Below, piece by piece: positions 46,430 through 56,618 of a DNA stretch of 64,000 nucleotides. The stretch comes from Sialis fuliginosa. Its lineage: Eukaryota > Arthropoda > Insecta > Megaloptera > Sialidae. The notes beneath the pieces were generated by a model. It was not told the origin of the DNA, ran no database searches, and saw only the letters and a program-made list of their open reading frames with translations. The stretch spans positions 31,691,098 to 31,755,097 of the forward strand of contig OY540812.1 in the NCBI GenBank assembly GCA_961205875.1. Reading direction: 5' to 3'. Positions within the stretch are counted from its first letter, which is position 1; every line of letters starts with the position of its first letter. The translations under genes were made by a program, and so were the position numbers.

Positions 46430-46700
46430 ATAAAAATCGACGGGTCCACTAGACTCATACAACCCTGGTATAAATTATTACGAGTATTAAATGATATTGG
46501 AAATCGATGATAATTATTAATACTAGACCGGTTATCAAATTTCATAACTGTATCACAATGGGTTCTTTAGATATTAACTAAAAACTAATTTTAAGCAAAA
46601 TCTTTAGCGGTCTGTAGCTCCCTCACGAAAAATTTTCGGACACATGTTCATATAAAGTATTTTGCTTAAAATATTTTTCTCAATTTACTGTTCAAGTTTG
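46430..46700 (+). repeat. dispersed family F, diverged copy
   Basis: GGATAAAAATCGACGGGTCC, CATACAACCCTGGTATAAAT, ATGTTCATATAAAGTATTTT match, in order, bases 29940-30120 of the large foldback. An extra ~100 bp intervene here. Confidence 0.6.
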
Positions 46701-47334
46701 GCATGGCAGTGTTGAATCAGCCTGTATATATGATCACTGAAGTGCATGCTTTAACATAGGTGATCCCCTCTTACCGCATGTCTCTTAAAGATTGTAACCA
46801 AGTTCTTTAATAGTTCCATTCTGATCACTTCAAATTTTCAAATATACAAACTGCCATTTAATCATTGTAATGGTCAGTGTTTCTACAACATACAACACCC
46901 AGTTGTTTTTACATTAGGTACAATAGCATTCTGTAACAGCTGTGATATCCTCGCAAAAAATGTACATAAATAACACGTTATCTTGTTAAAAACTGCCGAT
47001 ATTTAGACAAAAACATTCACAATGTAAATTGTCGAATTCTACATGAAATATATACATTGTATTTCTTACACAAAATCGAAATTTTCTTGTGTATTTGTTG
47101 AACCTTTTTGACACATCTGTGATGGATCGCAGCACAGGCTATTGGGGCTTTAAAAATAGAACAAAGTTAATGAAAAAACGGTACAATGTATCTCTATTTT
47201 GTCCTTTTAAAAGATTGCATTAAATCTCATATTATTTTTTTATATTATAAGTATGTTACTGTTAAGCAATTATAATAACTATTATAATTTGTAATAGACT
47301 TTATGGAAAATATCATTTTGTTGAATATAATAAC
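46701..47334. other. unassigned stretch
   Basis: No gene or family recognised. Confidence 0.35.
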
Positions 47335-48215
47335 TAGAGATTGGAAAAATAGTTTTTCAACTATTGCGAAAAGTGCAACTATTGTAATTTTTATTACATA
47401 TCTCCATCGATTTCAGAAAACTGGTTTGATTGAACCCAATTTGAAATCAACTATTTGCAACTATTTTACTTTTCCAACTATTTTTAAATTATTGGCCTTT
47501 TTTTATCCAACGTTAAAAATTTTGTATTGAAAAAAATTATAAAGACAGTTTGAAATAATTCTAATTATTAATATTGATTTTTTTCAAAAAAATAAAAAAT
47601 ATTATACATGTTTATAGATAATAAACATAATAAAAACAAACTTGTTTGTTTAAACGTCAAAATTTATTAAAGAAGAGGAAACCGCAAGCTTTCGATTCAC
47701 ATTAATAAATTTTGACGTTTAAACAAACAAGTTTGTTTTTATTTATATTTAACGTCACTACTATTATATTATTAATAAACATAATATATATATATGTATA
47801 TTTCTTGTGATTTCCTAATAAGTTTGACTTTTATTTATACAATTCTTTGTAGATCTTTTTAGTTCTATATATTTTTATAAATATATTTTGTCCATTATAC
47901 TGATATTTTTTAATAGATATTTATGTTGTGTTTTAACATATTTATTCGTTTAATTTTTTTTTTAGCTTCTAAAATATATCTAGAAAACCATAACATATTT
48001 TCTTCGAAAATTTCGGATTTGATACTTTTTACTAATACGTTGACTTCACTAATTTATTGATTAAATCGAAAAAAAAATTACTATTGTAAAAAAAATTGTA
48101 ACTATTTCACAACTGTTTTGATTAAAAAAAACTATTTTCCAACTATTTTACCGAAAAAAAATCAACTATATAGTAACTATTTCATTTAAAATAACAACTA
48201 TTTTTCCAATCTCTA
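47335..48215. mobile_element. hAT MITE with 20-bp perfect termini
   Basis: Both ends read TAGAGATTGGAAAAATAGTT (the right in complement). ATAATAAC (47327-47334) and GTAATAAC (48216-48223) form a 7-of-8 target duplication. Near both ends CAACTATTTT-type motifs are repeated. A fragment of the hammerhead-associated repeat lies inside at 47634. 881 bp, no transposase. Confidence 0.8.
47634..47760. repeat. perfect ~40-bp palindrome from the hammerhead-associated repeat
   Basis: AAACTTGTTTGTTTAAACGT onward (47640-47672) faces its complement (47702-47740) across ~30 bp that contain CCGCAAGCTTTCGATTCAC, the 3' half of the hammerhead-like core on the minus strand. It ends TTTAACGTCACTACTA, as at 34478. 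Insertion inside the hAT. Confidence 0.6.
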
Positions 48216-48254
48216 GTAATAACTTATAAAATATTGGAAGAATAATAAATATCA

Positions 48255-48566
48255 ACAGAGCCGGTCTTAGTAAGTCTGGCGCCCTGAACGAGATTTATTT
48301 TTCCGCCCTCTCTCATCATCACCGAAAATGTCAATTAAAATTGATAAATTAACAAGAATAGTTAATATCTCAGCTTGGTGCGATCCTACAGACCTCAAAT
48401 TTTATTTTCAATATAGCTTACATCGTTAACTTTAAGACTATCACATGCCCTAAGACCGTCGAAACCCTCTTTCCCTCTTATTAACAAATAAAATTGATAA
48501 ATTAACAAATAAATTGAATAGTTAATATCTCAGCTTGGCGCGATCTTACAGACCCCAACTTTGTAA
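48255..48566 (+). repeat. hAT-like end followed by a 153-bp duplication
   Basis: CAGAGCCGGTCTTAGTAAGT at 48255 resembles a hAT left end. Then AATAGTTAATATCTCAGCTT with TTGGTGCGATCCTACAGACC occurs at about 48340 and again 153 bp later at 48493 with few changes. Right terminus not found. Confidence 0.5.
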
Positions 48567-48727
48567 TGAAAAACTAGAAATACATGACAGCCTTGACAGT
48601 ATGTTTGTAAAGTCGCGTGAAAAAAATCATCCGTAACAGTAATAGAGTGCGACTTACAAGTAAACGACGTATTGCGTATGCAACAACTATAGAGTCGGCG
48701 AGGTCGTAGTATATATATATTAAATAT
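48567..48727 (+). repeat. dispersed family H, copy 2
   Basis: Matches 34307-34470 end to end, with an 8-bp shortening near the start. Confidence 0.7.
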
Positions 48728-48749
48728 ACTAACTTGTATCTAAAATACT

Positions 48750-49160
48750 TTTTTCTAATACGTACCGTTTAAAAAATAATTCGAATAATTCAAAAATTAA
48801 AGAAAATCGATTATTTCCTTTAAAAAATTGGGAGGAAAAATGAATAGAACATAAATTATAGATAAGAGCATTTTCTATAACTTTAATCGAAAACAGTTTC
48901 AAAAATAATTTGAAAAATTGATAGTAAACATTCGTTTTCGGTTTAGTGATGGTTTTCAAAAATAGGAGATGCACATTTAAAGTATACATGAATCTTAAGT
49001 TAAAAATTGTATGTCTGTAAGTCCCACCATTTTGGCTGTAGAGAATTCACAGACACACAGGCACACACACACACACGTCATTAAGATAATGGTCGTACGT
49101 GATTCAGGGACTCTCAATACGTGTAATTCCGTTAAAATCTCAAGTTCGATTTTTTTTCAT
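48750..49160 (-). repeat. diverged family B sequence
   Basis: AACATAAATTATAGATAAGA and TTCGTTTTCGGTTTAGTGAT, then CTGTAAGTCCCACCATTTTG and a (CA)n tract, recall the parts of family B in inverted order. Age-worn. Confidence 0.45.
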
Positions 49161-50867
49161 GATCACTATACTTTATTATGTTATACAGTACATTTCATGT
49201 ATGTATAAAAAAGTAATAATTATGATTATTAATTATTATCACTACCTGCATGTGGTGAAATTCTAGTAAAGATAATAAATTTAATCTGCCCAAAGCATTC
49301 TCTTTACGAATCACTAGGAAAATGTTTGAAAAGCAAGTAGAAATCCGAAAACTAAAGTTTTTAACCGTATCCTAATTTATAAGGAATTTTATCAATCGTA
49401 ACAAAATTAATTTACTTTCAAGTTTCTGGAAAATATTCACACATATGAGTTCATTTTCACGCAAATTACTCTGTTAAATTCCTCTAATGTAAATTTACTT
49501 TGTGCGGGGGTGGGGGGTATTCATATTTACACACATGCATGCGTTCATACAGGCTGGCCCATATGTCGCTTGAATTTATTTTTTCTTTGTTAATTATCAC
49601 TATTTTTTTTGCATTACAGAAAATGCGATTTTTTTAAATATGGAAAGGAAAATAGTTCCACGTAAATTACCCCCATTTCTCAACTCTTTACGTGTTTGGC
49701 TCAAGTGTTTCAATTTCTTCCATTTTCGAAAGAAAAAAATGTGGTACCTACTGTTCAATGAAACTCGTATGATATTGTGAAAGATCTTCCATCGACTACA
49801 GATCGCTCAAAATATTCAAGCATTTATCTAAATCCTCAGAAAAGTAAGATCCGATTTCTTTTTCACATCAAATTATTACCTTGACGAGGGGGGGGGGGGG
49901 GGCAATGAATCATTTAAAAACCTATCAAGATACACATATATATAATACAATAGTATAAGACGATTTTTTAATAAGTTATTTTGTGACCAAATCTTTATTA
50001 TCTTTTTCTGAGACACTGCACAAAGTAACATTTTGAATTGTATATTTGAATTTTAGAGCTGCACAAACAAGTTACTGTGCACTAAAATAATCTCTGCAGT
50101 AGTGAAACCTTTAAGTTACTGGACTATTATGTAATTCCGTTGGGATTTTTTTATGTCCCATCAAGTTTATTTTTCGCTGCTCCTTAAAAATATTATTTAT
50201 TTCAGTTTGATTACAAATAAAAGTTTTTTCTACTAAAAAAATTATAAAGATCTCAATCCACAGAATACAGAAAGGAAATCTAAATTCTCCCAATTTTGAA
50301 AACATTTAACGTATTTTCATATGCTTTTTATTAATTTAATTTATTCATAAAGAAGTTTAATTCTGCCTTTTTATTATTTTATAAATAAATAAAGTAAAGA
50401 ATATAATAAATAAGATCATACCTTATTACATTTCTACAAACATCTTGCTTAACCAAAACTTTTACAAACTACATAAGTTTCATTAAATCTATTGAACATA
50501 GTTCATCCAACAGAAAACAATCCAATAATTAACAACAATCACAAACATTTCAGTTTAAAAAAAATAAAATCTAAATGTCAACAATGCATGTTTGAATTTT
50601 ACGAAAGTTCCCGCGCTTTTTGCAGTAAACGCGACTGCGGGAAGATGGAGCAACACTGGCTGTGTCATCAGTGTCACATCTATTGTACGCAATTTATATT
50701 GCTCTTTGCCATGCGCATGTGTTCGTTCCATCTTTCTTTCTCTCTTTCATTACACATTACGTTAAATTACGTGGTACTTTCCATTGTTGTTATTGTGTAC
50801 AATATTTGAAAATGAATGGCGTTTAATATAAATCTGTTGACTGATGTGTATCTTACTACAAAGTTTT
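49161..50867. other. mostly single-copy-looking stretch
   Basis: A G15 tract is at 49888-49902. Bases 50600-50760 are more balanced, with a TTCCCGC/GCGGGAA hairpin (50605 and 50636). The open frame 50492-50809 begins at TTG rather than ATG and shows no domain; its cysteines form no known pattern. Confidence 0.4.
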
Positions 50868-51110
50868 TTACTTCCATGTTCTGGAGGAAATGGAAGAGAC
50901 GAAAAATCGTGTTAGATTCTAACAGATATTAACTTGAAAACCTTAAGAAAAGTGGGTTTCCGCATGGCGGCTGTATGTCTGTAGAATTGTCTTTCATTCG
51001 CGATAACGTCTGTAAAAATGCACCGATTTAAATTTGTAAAAAATTGTCGAGGACTCAAGACATTGATTTTGGTGTAATTGGGTTTTGGATATATGTGCAA
51101 TTTTGTACCC
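50868..51110 (+). repeat. dispersed family E, copy 2
   Basis: TTACTTCCATGTTCTGGAGG, CGATAACGTCTGTAAAAATG and the AATTGGGTTTTGGAT phrase follow the order of 12420-12660. Confidence 0.6.
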
Positions 51111-51609
51111 AGTAGCGAACTTAATGGGTGACGGACTCGGCGCCACGGCCCCTCGTTGAACATATTATTGTACGTACCTATATGTATGGTTTAGAGCTGG
51201 CCGCGGTCGTGAATTTTTCAGGTCACATCCCGATGAAAACGTCACGGCCATGATCCGCGTGAGCGTGAGCGATTTTCAAATATTGAATCGTGAGCGTGCG
51301 TGATCGTGAGTCAAATTAAAACAACCGTGCGTGAGTACATTTTTCTCGTGCGTGAGCCCGTGAGTATATTTTGAAGATAAGTTTTTTTATTAACTTATTT
51401 AATCTTTTTGTTAATATCTGATAATGCATAGATATAATAATGTTTTAAAAGGAATTTTGACATTAAAAAATACAGTATAAAAAATAAATGTCATTTTTAA
51501 AAGCAATTTCACATGGTCAGTATTGCCAACTCTATCACCAAAAAAAAGTTTTAAATATGCATTGTAGCTTTATTTTCTTCTGTTTTGTTTGCTATCACTT
51601 GTACTAGTA

Positions 51610-53748
51610 CGTCTGGTACGTAAAAAAACCCTGCACTTTTTGATTGGGGTATGACACTTTCTGTGCTCATAGATAAGGTCAAAAGAATAATTTTCAGATA
51701 GGGAGCCACTTTAAAATCCGTGTAGAACACCATTATATCGGCTATTAAAGATGGCCCCCATCGTTTTTATTAAATTGGCTGTATCTCAGCTCCTAGTCAT
51801 CTGATTTCAATTTTCTTTTGTTTGTTTTAAAGTTCTTATTGAGTAGATTATTTTTTGTCATTATTCATTTTTCTCTAAATCTTAAGGGTTCCCCACAATT
51901 TTCGAAAATTTGAAAATAATACTTTTTTTACGAACTTAATTTTTATATAACTTTTTTATTGTGCCCAATATCATTTTTTTACATCATACAAAAAAGAAAG
52001 ACATTTTTTTCTGCGTTCCATTGATAACAAGATAATACTGTTTTAATTAACAACTTCTTTGGAAAAAGTGTGTTAAACTAAGAAAAATTGACTATTTTTG
52101 GATCATTCCATGTCAAGTTTACCTTTTATCATATGAAATTTTATGTTGGGATCAATTTTCTCATATGATATAGTTAAAAAATTGAAAAATCTGTCATGGA
52201 TGTCACTGAACTTTCTTATACAATAAAAAAATGTACGTGTATCTACTAATATAAAACAAATAATTTTGGCTTACTGATGACAGATATAAAAAAATTAATA
52301 GAACATAAAGTATAGATAATAACGTTCTCTACATTTTTTGTTATAAACATTTCATTCTGTCATGAACTCGTTCAAAAAAAATGGAAAAAAATAAAAAATT
52401 AAATAAAAAAGATTTTTTTTTAATTGGTAAGAGATACAAAAAAATTAATGGAACATAAACTATAGAAAATAACGTTCTCTACATTTTTTGTTATAAACAT
52501 TTCATTCTGTCATGAACTTGTTAAAAAAAATGGAAAAAAATAAAAAATTAAATAAAAAAGATTTTTTTTAATTGGTAAGAGATGCAAAAAAATTAATAGA
52601 ACATAAACATTAGATAATAACGTTCTCTACATTTTTTGTTATAAACATTTCATTCTGTCATGAACTTGTTCAATAAAAAATGGAAAAAAATAAAAAATTA
52701 AATAAAAAAGATTTTTTTTTAATTGGTAAAAGATACAAAAAAATTAATGGAACATAAACTATAGAAAATAATGTACTCTACAACTTTTATTTCAATAATT
52801 TATTTCTGCTTTAAACCATTTCGAATATAATTGAAAAAAACGATTATAACCTCAAAAACTTTTTTTGAGAGGAATTGAAGATAACATAAATTATAAATAA
52901 TAATATTATAAGTAAATTATTATTTAAACATTTTCTTCCAACACGTACTGTTTCAGAAATATTTCGAATAATTACAAAAATTACAAGAGTAAATATCCGT
53001 TTCCGGTTTTAAAAACATCTGGTTTTATTTTTTAAAACAAATTAATCCTAAATATAAAATTTTACCCCTCTATATACTGCCATTTTTGAGTTCCAGCGTT
53101 TACAGACAAACAGATACACACACAGACAGACAGACAGACATGATGATAAAAATAGTCAGAATTGATTCAGGGAAGGTATAAATGGACATTTCCATCAAAA
53201 TCTCGAATCTGAGAAACCATTACAGGTAATCTTGACTTGGAATGATCCAAAAATAATCTATTTTTCTTAGTTTAACACGCTATTTCCAAAGAAGTTGTTA
53301 ATTAAAACAGTATTATCTAGTTATCAATGGAACGCAGAAAAAAATATCTTTCTTTTTTATATGAAGTAAAAAAAATTTATTGGGCACAATAAACAAGTTA
53401 TATAACAATTAAGTTTGTAAGAAAAGTGAAATCTTCAGATTTCGGAAAATTGTGGGGAACCCTTAAAATTTAGAGAAAAATGAATAATGATAAAAAAGAT
53501 TTTTTTTAATAAGAACTTTAAAATAAACAAAATAAAATTGAAATCGGATGATTAGGAGTTGAGATACAGCCAACTTAATAAAAACCGTAGGGGCCATCTT
53601 TAATAGCCGATATAACAGTGTTCTACACGGATTTTAAAGTGGCTCCCTATCTGAAAATCTTTCATTTGACCTTATATATGACCACAGAAAGTGGCATACC
53701 CCAATCAAAAAGTGCAGCGTTTTGGCTTTATTTGCCACGAACCAGACG
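51610..53748. mobile_element. 2.1-kb foldback with ~500-bp arms
   Basis: Termini CGTCTGGTACGTAAA and the complement of CGTCTGGTTCGTGGC. Arms 51610-52125 and 53230-53748 are ~85 percent complementary by eye (landmarks TTTTTGATTGGGGTATG, AGGGTTCCCCACAATTTTCG, CTTAGTTTAACAC). It interrupts the hAT at a TACTA that appears on both sides (51602 and 53749). The 1.1-kb centre contains family B-like sequence and a 150-bp tandem array. Frames 51551-51733 and 53618-53821 are mirror images across the arms. No transposase. Confidence 0.75.
52295..52800 (+). repeat. 150-bp tandem array in the foldback centre
   Basis: GAACATAAA starts at 52301, 52451, 52599 and 52750 (spacing 150, 148, 151). Units share AACGTTCTCTACATTTTTTG, CATTTCATTCTGTCATGAAC and AATTGGTAAGAGAT, and are very alike, so amplification is recent relative to the arms. 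Confidence 0.8.
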
Positions 53749-54137
53749 TACTATACTAGAAATGCAGTTTAGAAGAAATAATATAAATATAAAATATACA
53801 CAATACATATATTGCACGTAAAAAACATTTATTTTCATCATTTTAAAATTTAATTTACAACAATTATATTAAATCGTGTCACGTGCGTGATCGGGTGTAA
53901 GTAAAGTTACGGTTTCCTAGGAAAGCGGTGCCGTTATCTAACGGCCGTAATGAAGCGGTGAGTGACGTCACCAAAACGTTGTCTAGGAAAATCATTGGTG
54001 TTGGTTTCCTAGAAAACGTTGAGTGCTACCGTAACGTCAAATAGCGGTGCCGTTATTTATATGACGGTCGCCATAGCGGTGACAAACAGTTTTCGAACGT
54101 TTTTTCGCGTGTAGCGGTGAACATTTCATTAAAAACA

Positions 54138-54266
54138 ATGAGTATAAACGCGATTTGGACTAGTGAAAATAACATTTTTTTCAAAAATCATGAAGCATTA
54201 TACAACATTAAATGCAAAGAGTATAGACAAGCCCAGTTAAAACAAAAATATATGGAACAATATTAG
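54138..54266 (+). pseudogene. MADF-like fragment of the Harbinger DNA-binding gene
   Basis: An ATG-initiated 42-codon frame near the left end of the Harbinger. Residues 4-40 hold a tryptophan, then ALYNIKCKEYRQ and a basic tail, resembling the start of a MADF/Myb-SANT domain ('hP.LYd....eYrd...r...w..i'). PIF/Harbinger elements carry such a protein beside the nuclease. It ends at TAG before the second half of the domain, so it is truncated. The match is by eye; a chance reading frame cannot be ruled out. Confidence 0.5.
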
Positions 54267-54324
54267 AATTATACTTCAAAATCAGAATTTGTATAATACT
54301 AAAAATATAAATTAACTTACAAGT

Positions 54325-54610
54325 GTACACAACTTTTCTTTTGAGAATATGGGATTTTTATGTCTATTAAATGGTTTAGAAGTTATGTCATCTCTTATAT
54401 GATTCAGTACATAATCAAACAATACTGATGTTAAGCGAATGTATTGCTTGAATTTTTATCAATGCACTGTCGACAGCGATACTTTATTATTTGAAATGTA
54501 CCCACAGTAGCACGATTTTAAACATCACATTCCTCCAAACGAAAGTTTTCTTCTTTGGATGACTCCTCATCTTCCAAATATGCTAATAATGCTATGTCTT
54601 AATCGTCCAT
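54325..54610 (-). pseudogene. Harbinger transposase N-terminal remnant
   Basis: Minus strand. From about 54610 a frame reads LLAYLEDEESSKEEN, an acidic stretch. After several stops and a frame change the sequence reads YVLNHIRDDITSK followed by PFNRHKNPIFSKEKLC. That resembles the region just before the catalytic core of PIF/Harbinger (DDE_4) transposases, where 'i..kdtrfR.pIs.eekLa' is typical. The DDE core itself is missing. Convergent with the MADF-like fragment. Confidence 0.5.
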
Positions 54611-54997
54611 TTACCACTGCTATACTGAGTGACTACGATTGAGTACGGTTACTAGATACTAGCACCGCTTTCTAGGAAACCATAGCTTCGTCACCGTTAA
54701 GACGGCCGTTAAAAACGCCCGCCATATCACGGCCGTTAGATAACGGTACCGCTTTCCTAGGAAACCGTAGCTTAAACAAATAAGATTCGTGAGCGTGCGT
54801 GATCGTGAATACTTGTTTTTGTAACCGTGAGTGAGCGGGCGTGAGTGGCGTGACTAAAATTTTTTCTCTCGTGAGCGTGCGTGATCGTGAGCAAAATTTA
54901 CTCACGCGCCCAGCTCTAGAACTTTAGACTATGGCCATCTTCATGAATATTCGCGTATTCCTATTTAAAATACGTTCCAAATCTCCAAGTAAAGGCG

Positions 54998-56165
54998 CAC
55001 TGTTAAAAATTTTTGTAAATTTACTACATTTTTACTAAGCAGTTGCTTTGTAAAATTACAAACTCTCGTATTGTATTGGAATTTTCAAACGCATTCGTAG
55101 TAATATTGCAATTTGTAATAACAAGAGTACTAAGCAGGTTGCAATTTTACAAATTTTTTGTATTCGTCAGAAACTTGTTGTAATTTTACCATTAAAAGTT
55201 GTAGAATTAAATCTAAAGTTTTGTAAAATTTCCATACATATTCGGAATTTAATTTTACCACAATTATCTGTAAAATTACTAACCAAAATTTGCAATTACA
55301 ATCACAAGAAATGATTGGAAATTTACAAATCATTATTTATTTTTTCAAATTCAGTTTGCATTTTTACAAAAATTTATTCAAGTCATGAGCGCTATGTATT
55401 TTTACATTTCTTGTTTGTAATTTTAAGTCTAAAACTTTGTAAAATTTCTACACATATTCGGAATTTAATTTTACCACATTTATCTGTAAAATTACTAACC
55501 AAAATTTGCATTTACAATCTCAAGAAGTGATTGGAAATTTACAAATCATTATTTATTTTTTCAAATTCTGTTTGCATTTTTACAAAAATTCATTCAAGTC
55601 ATGAGCGCTATGTATTTTTACAATTCTTATTTGTAATTTCAAGTCTAAAACTTTGTAAAATTTCTACACATATTCGGATTTTGATTTTACCAAGATTAAT
55701 AGTAAAATTACTAACCGAAACTTGCAGTTACAATTACAGGAAATTTACAAATCATTACTTTTTTTTTGAAAATTCTGTTTGCATTTTTACAAAATTTCTT
55801 TCAAGTCATGAGCGCTATGTATTTTTACAATTCTTGTTTGTAATTTCAAGTCTAAAATTTTGTAAAATTTCTATACCTATTTGTAGTCTAATCTTACTAC
55901 AGTTATCAAAAAAATGACTAACTGAAATACGTAATCCAAATTGCAAAAAGTGATTGAAAAATTGTAAAACTTTAATTACTTTGGATTTGTTTATATTTTT
56001 ACTAGTGTCTCTTACAATCATATAGTTTTATGTAATCTTCTAATTCTGCTGTGTAGTTTCAAGTATAAAACTTGGTATATTTATTTTGCATTTTTATAAA
56101 ATTGTGACTTATGCAGATTTAAAATTTAATTTGAATGCAGTTCTAAGTAAAATTAGTAGCAAACA
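54998..56165. repeat. left subterminal array, ~205-217-bp units
   Basis: GGAAATTTACAAATCATTA-type starts are at 55317, 55533 and 55739, with a diverged fourth near 55951. Each unit carries TCATGAGCGCTATGTATTTT, CTAAAACTTTGTAAAATTTC and GTAAAATTACTAACC. The first two are nearly identical. The open frames here (up to 128 codons, 55531-55917) translate the repeat and are not genes. Confidence 0.8.
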
Positions 56166-56481
56166 TTTATACTTGAATTGCAAGTATGAAGTATAGATTA
56201 TAAAAAAATATTTTTTTTTTATTAAAATGTTTTAATATAGGTACATGTTGTTTCTGAATATGAAATATGTTAGTTTTATAAAAAAAACCTCATAGAATCG
56301 ATCAAGTGTATAAAAAAAATTGTGAAAGAACCGAATTATTCACTGTGGTAAAAAATAGTGATAAAATTTAATTGTAAGTGTAATAGGGTATGTTCAAATC
56401 TGCATATCAACATTTTTTATATTTGAAAGTAAGTAAATCTTTGCTAATTATTATTTATGAATTATATATAAACTGGTCAAA

Positions 56482-56616
56482 ATGCCTAAAACAACCTTTA
56501 TAAATGCTCCATATGCCGGTGTAAAACAACCTTTAATTTTATTCGAATTTGCAAGTCCCGACCAGCATAGAAAAAATCATTGTTGCGTTTCTTTTGACAT
56601 GCCGACACAAGTATAG
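56482..56616 (+). CDS. 44-codon open frame, unidentified
   Basis: ATG-initiated, MPKTTFINAPYAGV onward, ends at a TAG lying in the duplicated target of the nested hAT. I do not recognise the peptide. Less repetitive than its surroundings and between the left array and the DUF4806-like gene, so it could be an exon relic of the host element. It may equally be chance. Confidence 0.25.
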   Translation: MPKTTFINAPYAGVKQPLILFEFASPDQHRKNHCCVSFDMPTQV

Positions 56617-56618
56617 AA

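Larger units (their letters stand above)
53905..54772. mobile_element. PIF/Harbinger element, deleted
   Basis: The terminal repeats AGTTACGGTTTCCTAGGAAA and the complement of AGCTACGGTTTCCTAGGAAA extend to about 45 bp, through CGTTATCTAACGGCCGT. TAA stands outside both ends (53902-53904 and 54773-54775). Interior GCGGTG motifs recur near both ends. Remnants of two genes in convergent orientation (MADF-like at 54138, nuclease-like at 54325) match the two-gene plan of the superfamily. 868 bp, well short of an autonomous element. Confidence 0.8.
51192..54918 (-). mobile_element. hAT MITE (TCACG-array family), invaded inverted copy
   Basis: Left end TAGAGCTGGCCGCG, right end the complement of TAGAGCTGGGCGCG; orientation opposite to 35727-36426, to which the outer parts align closely (for instance GTAGCTTTATTTTCTTCTG). 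Its own length is about 720 bp; the rest is the foldback at 51610 and the PIF/Harbinger at 53905. The flanks GTATGGTT and GAACTTTA do not match, so the target duplication is lost or one end is rearranged. Confidence 0.75.

Noticed and set aside
50492-50809. 105-codon frame with several cysteines
   Set aside because: It starts at TTG, the cysteine spacing matches no family, and no splice context is evident.
55531-55917. Longest open frame of the window (128 codons)
   Set aside because: It translates the ~212-bp subterminal array; the peptide repeats itself with the DNA period and shows no domain.
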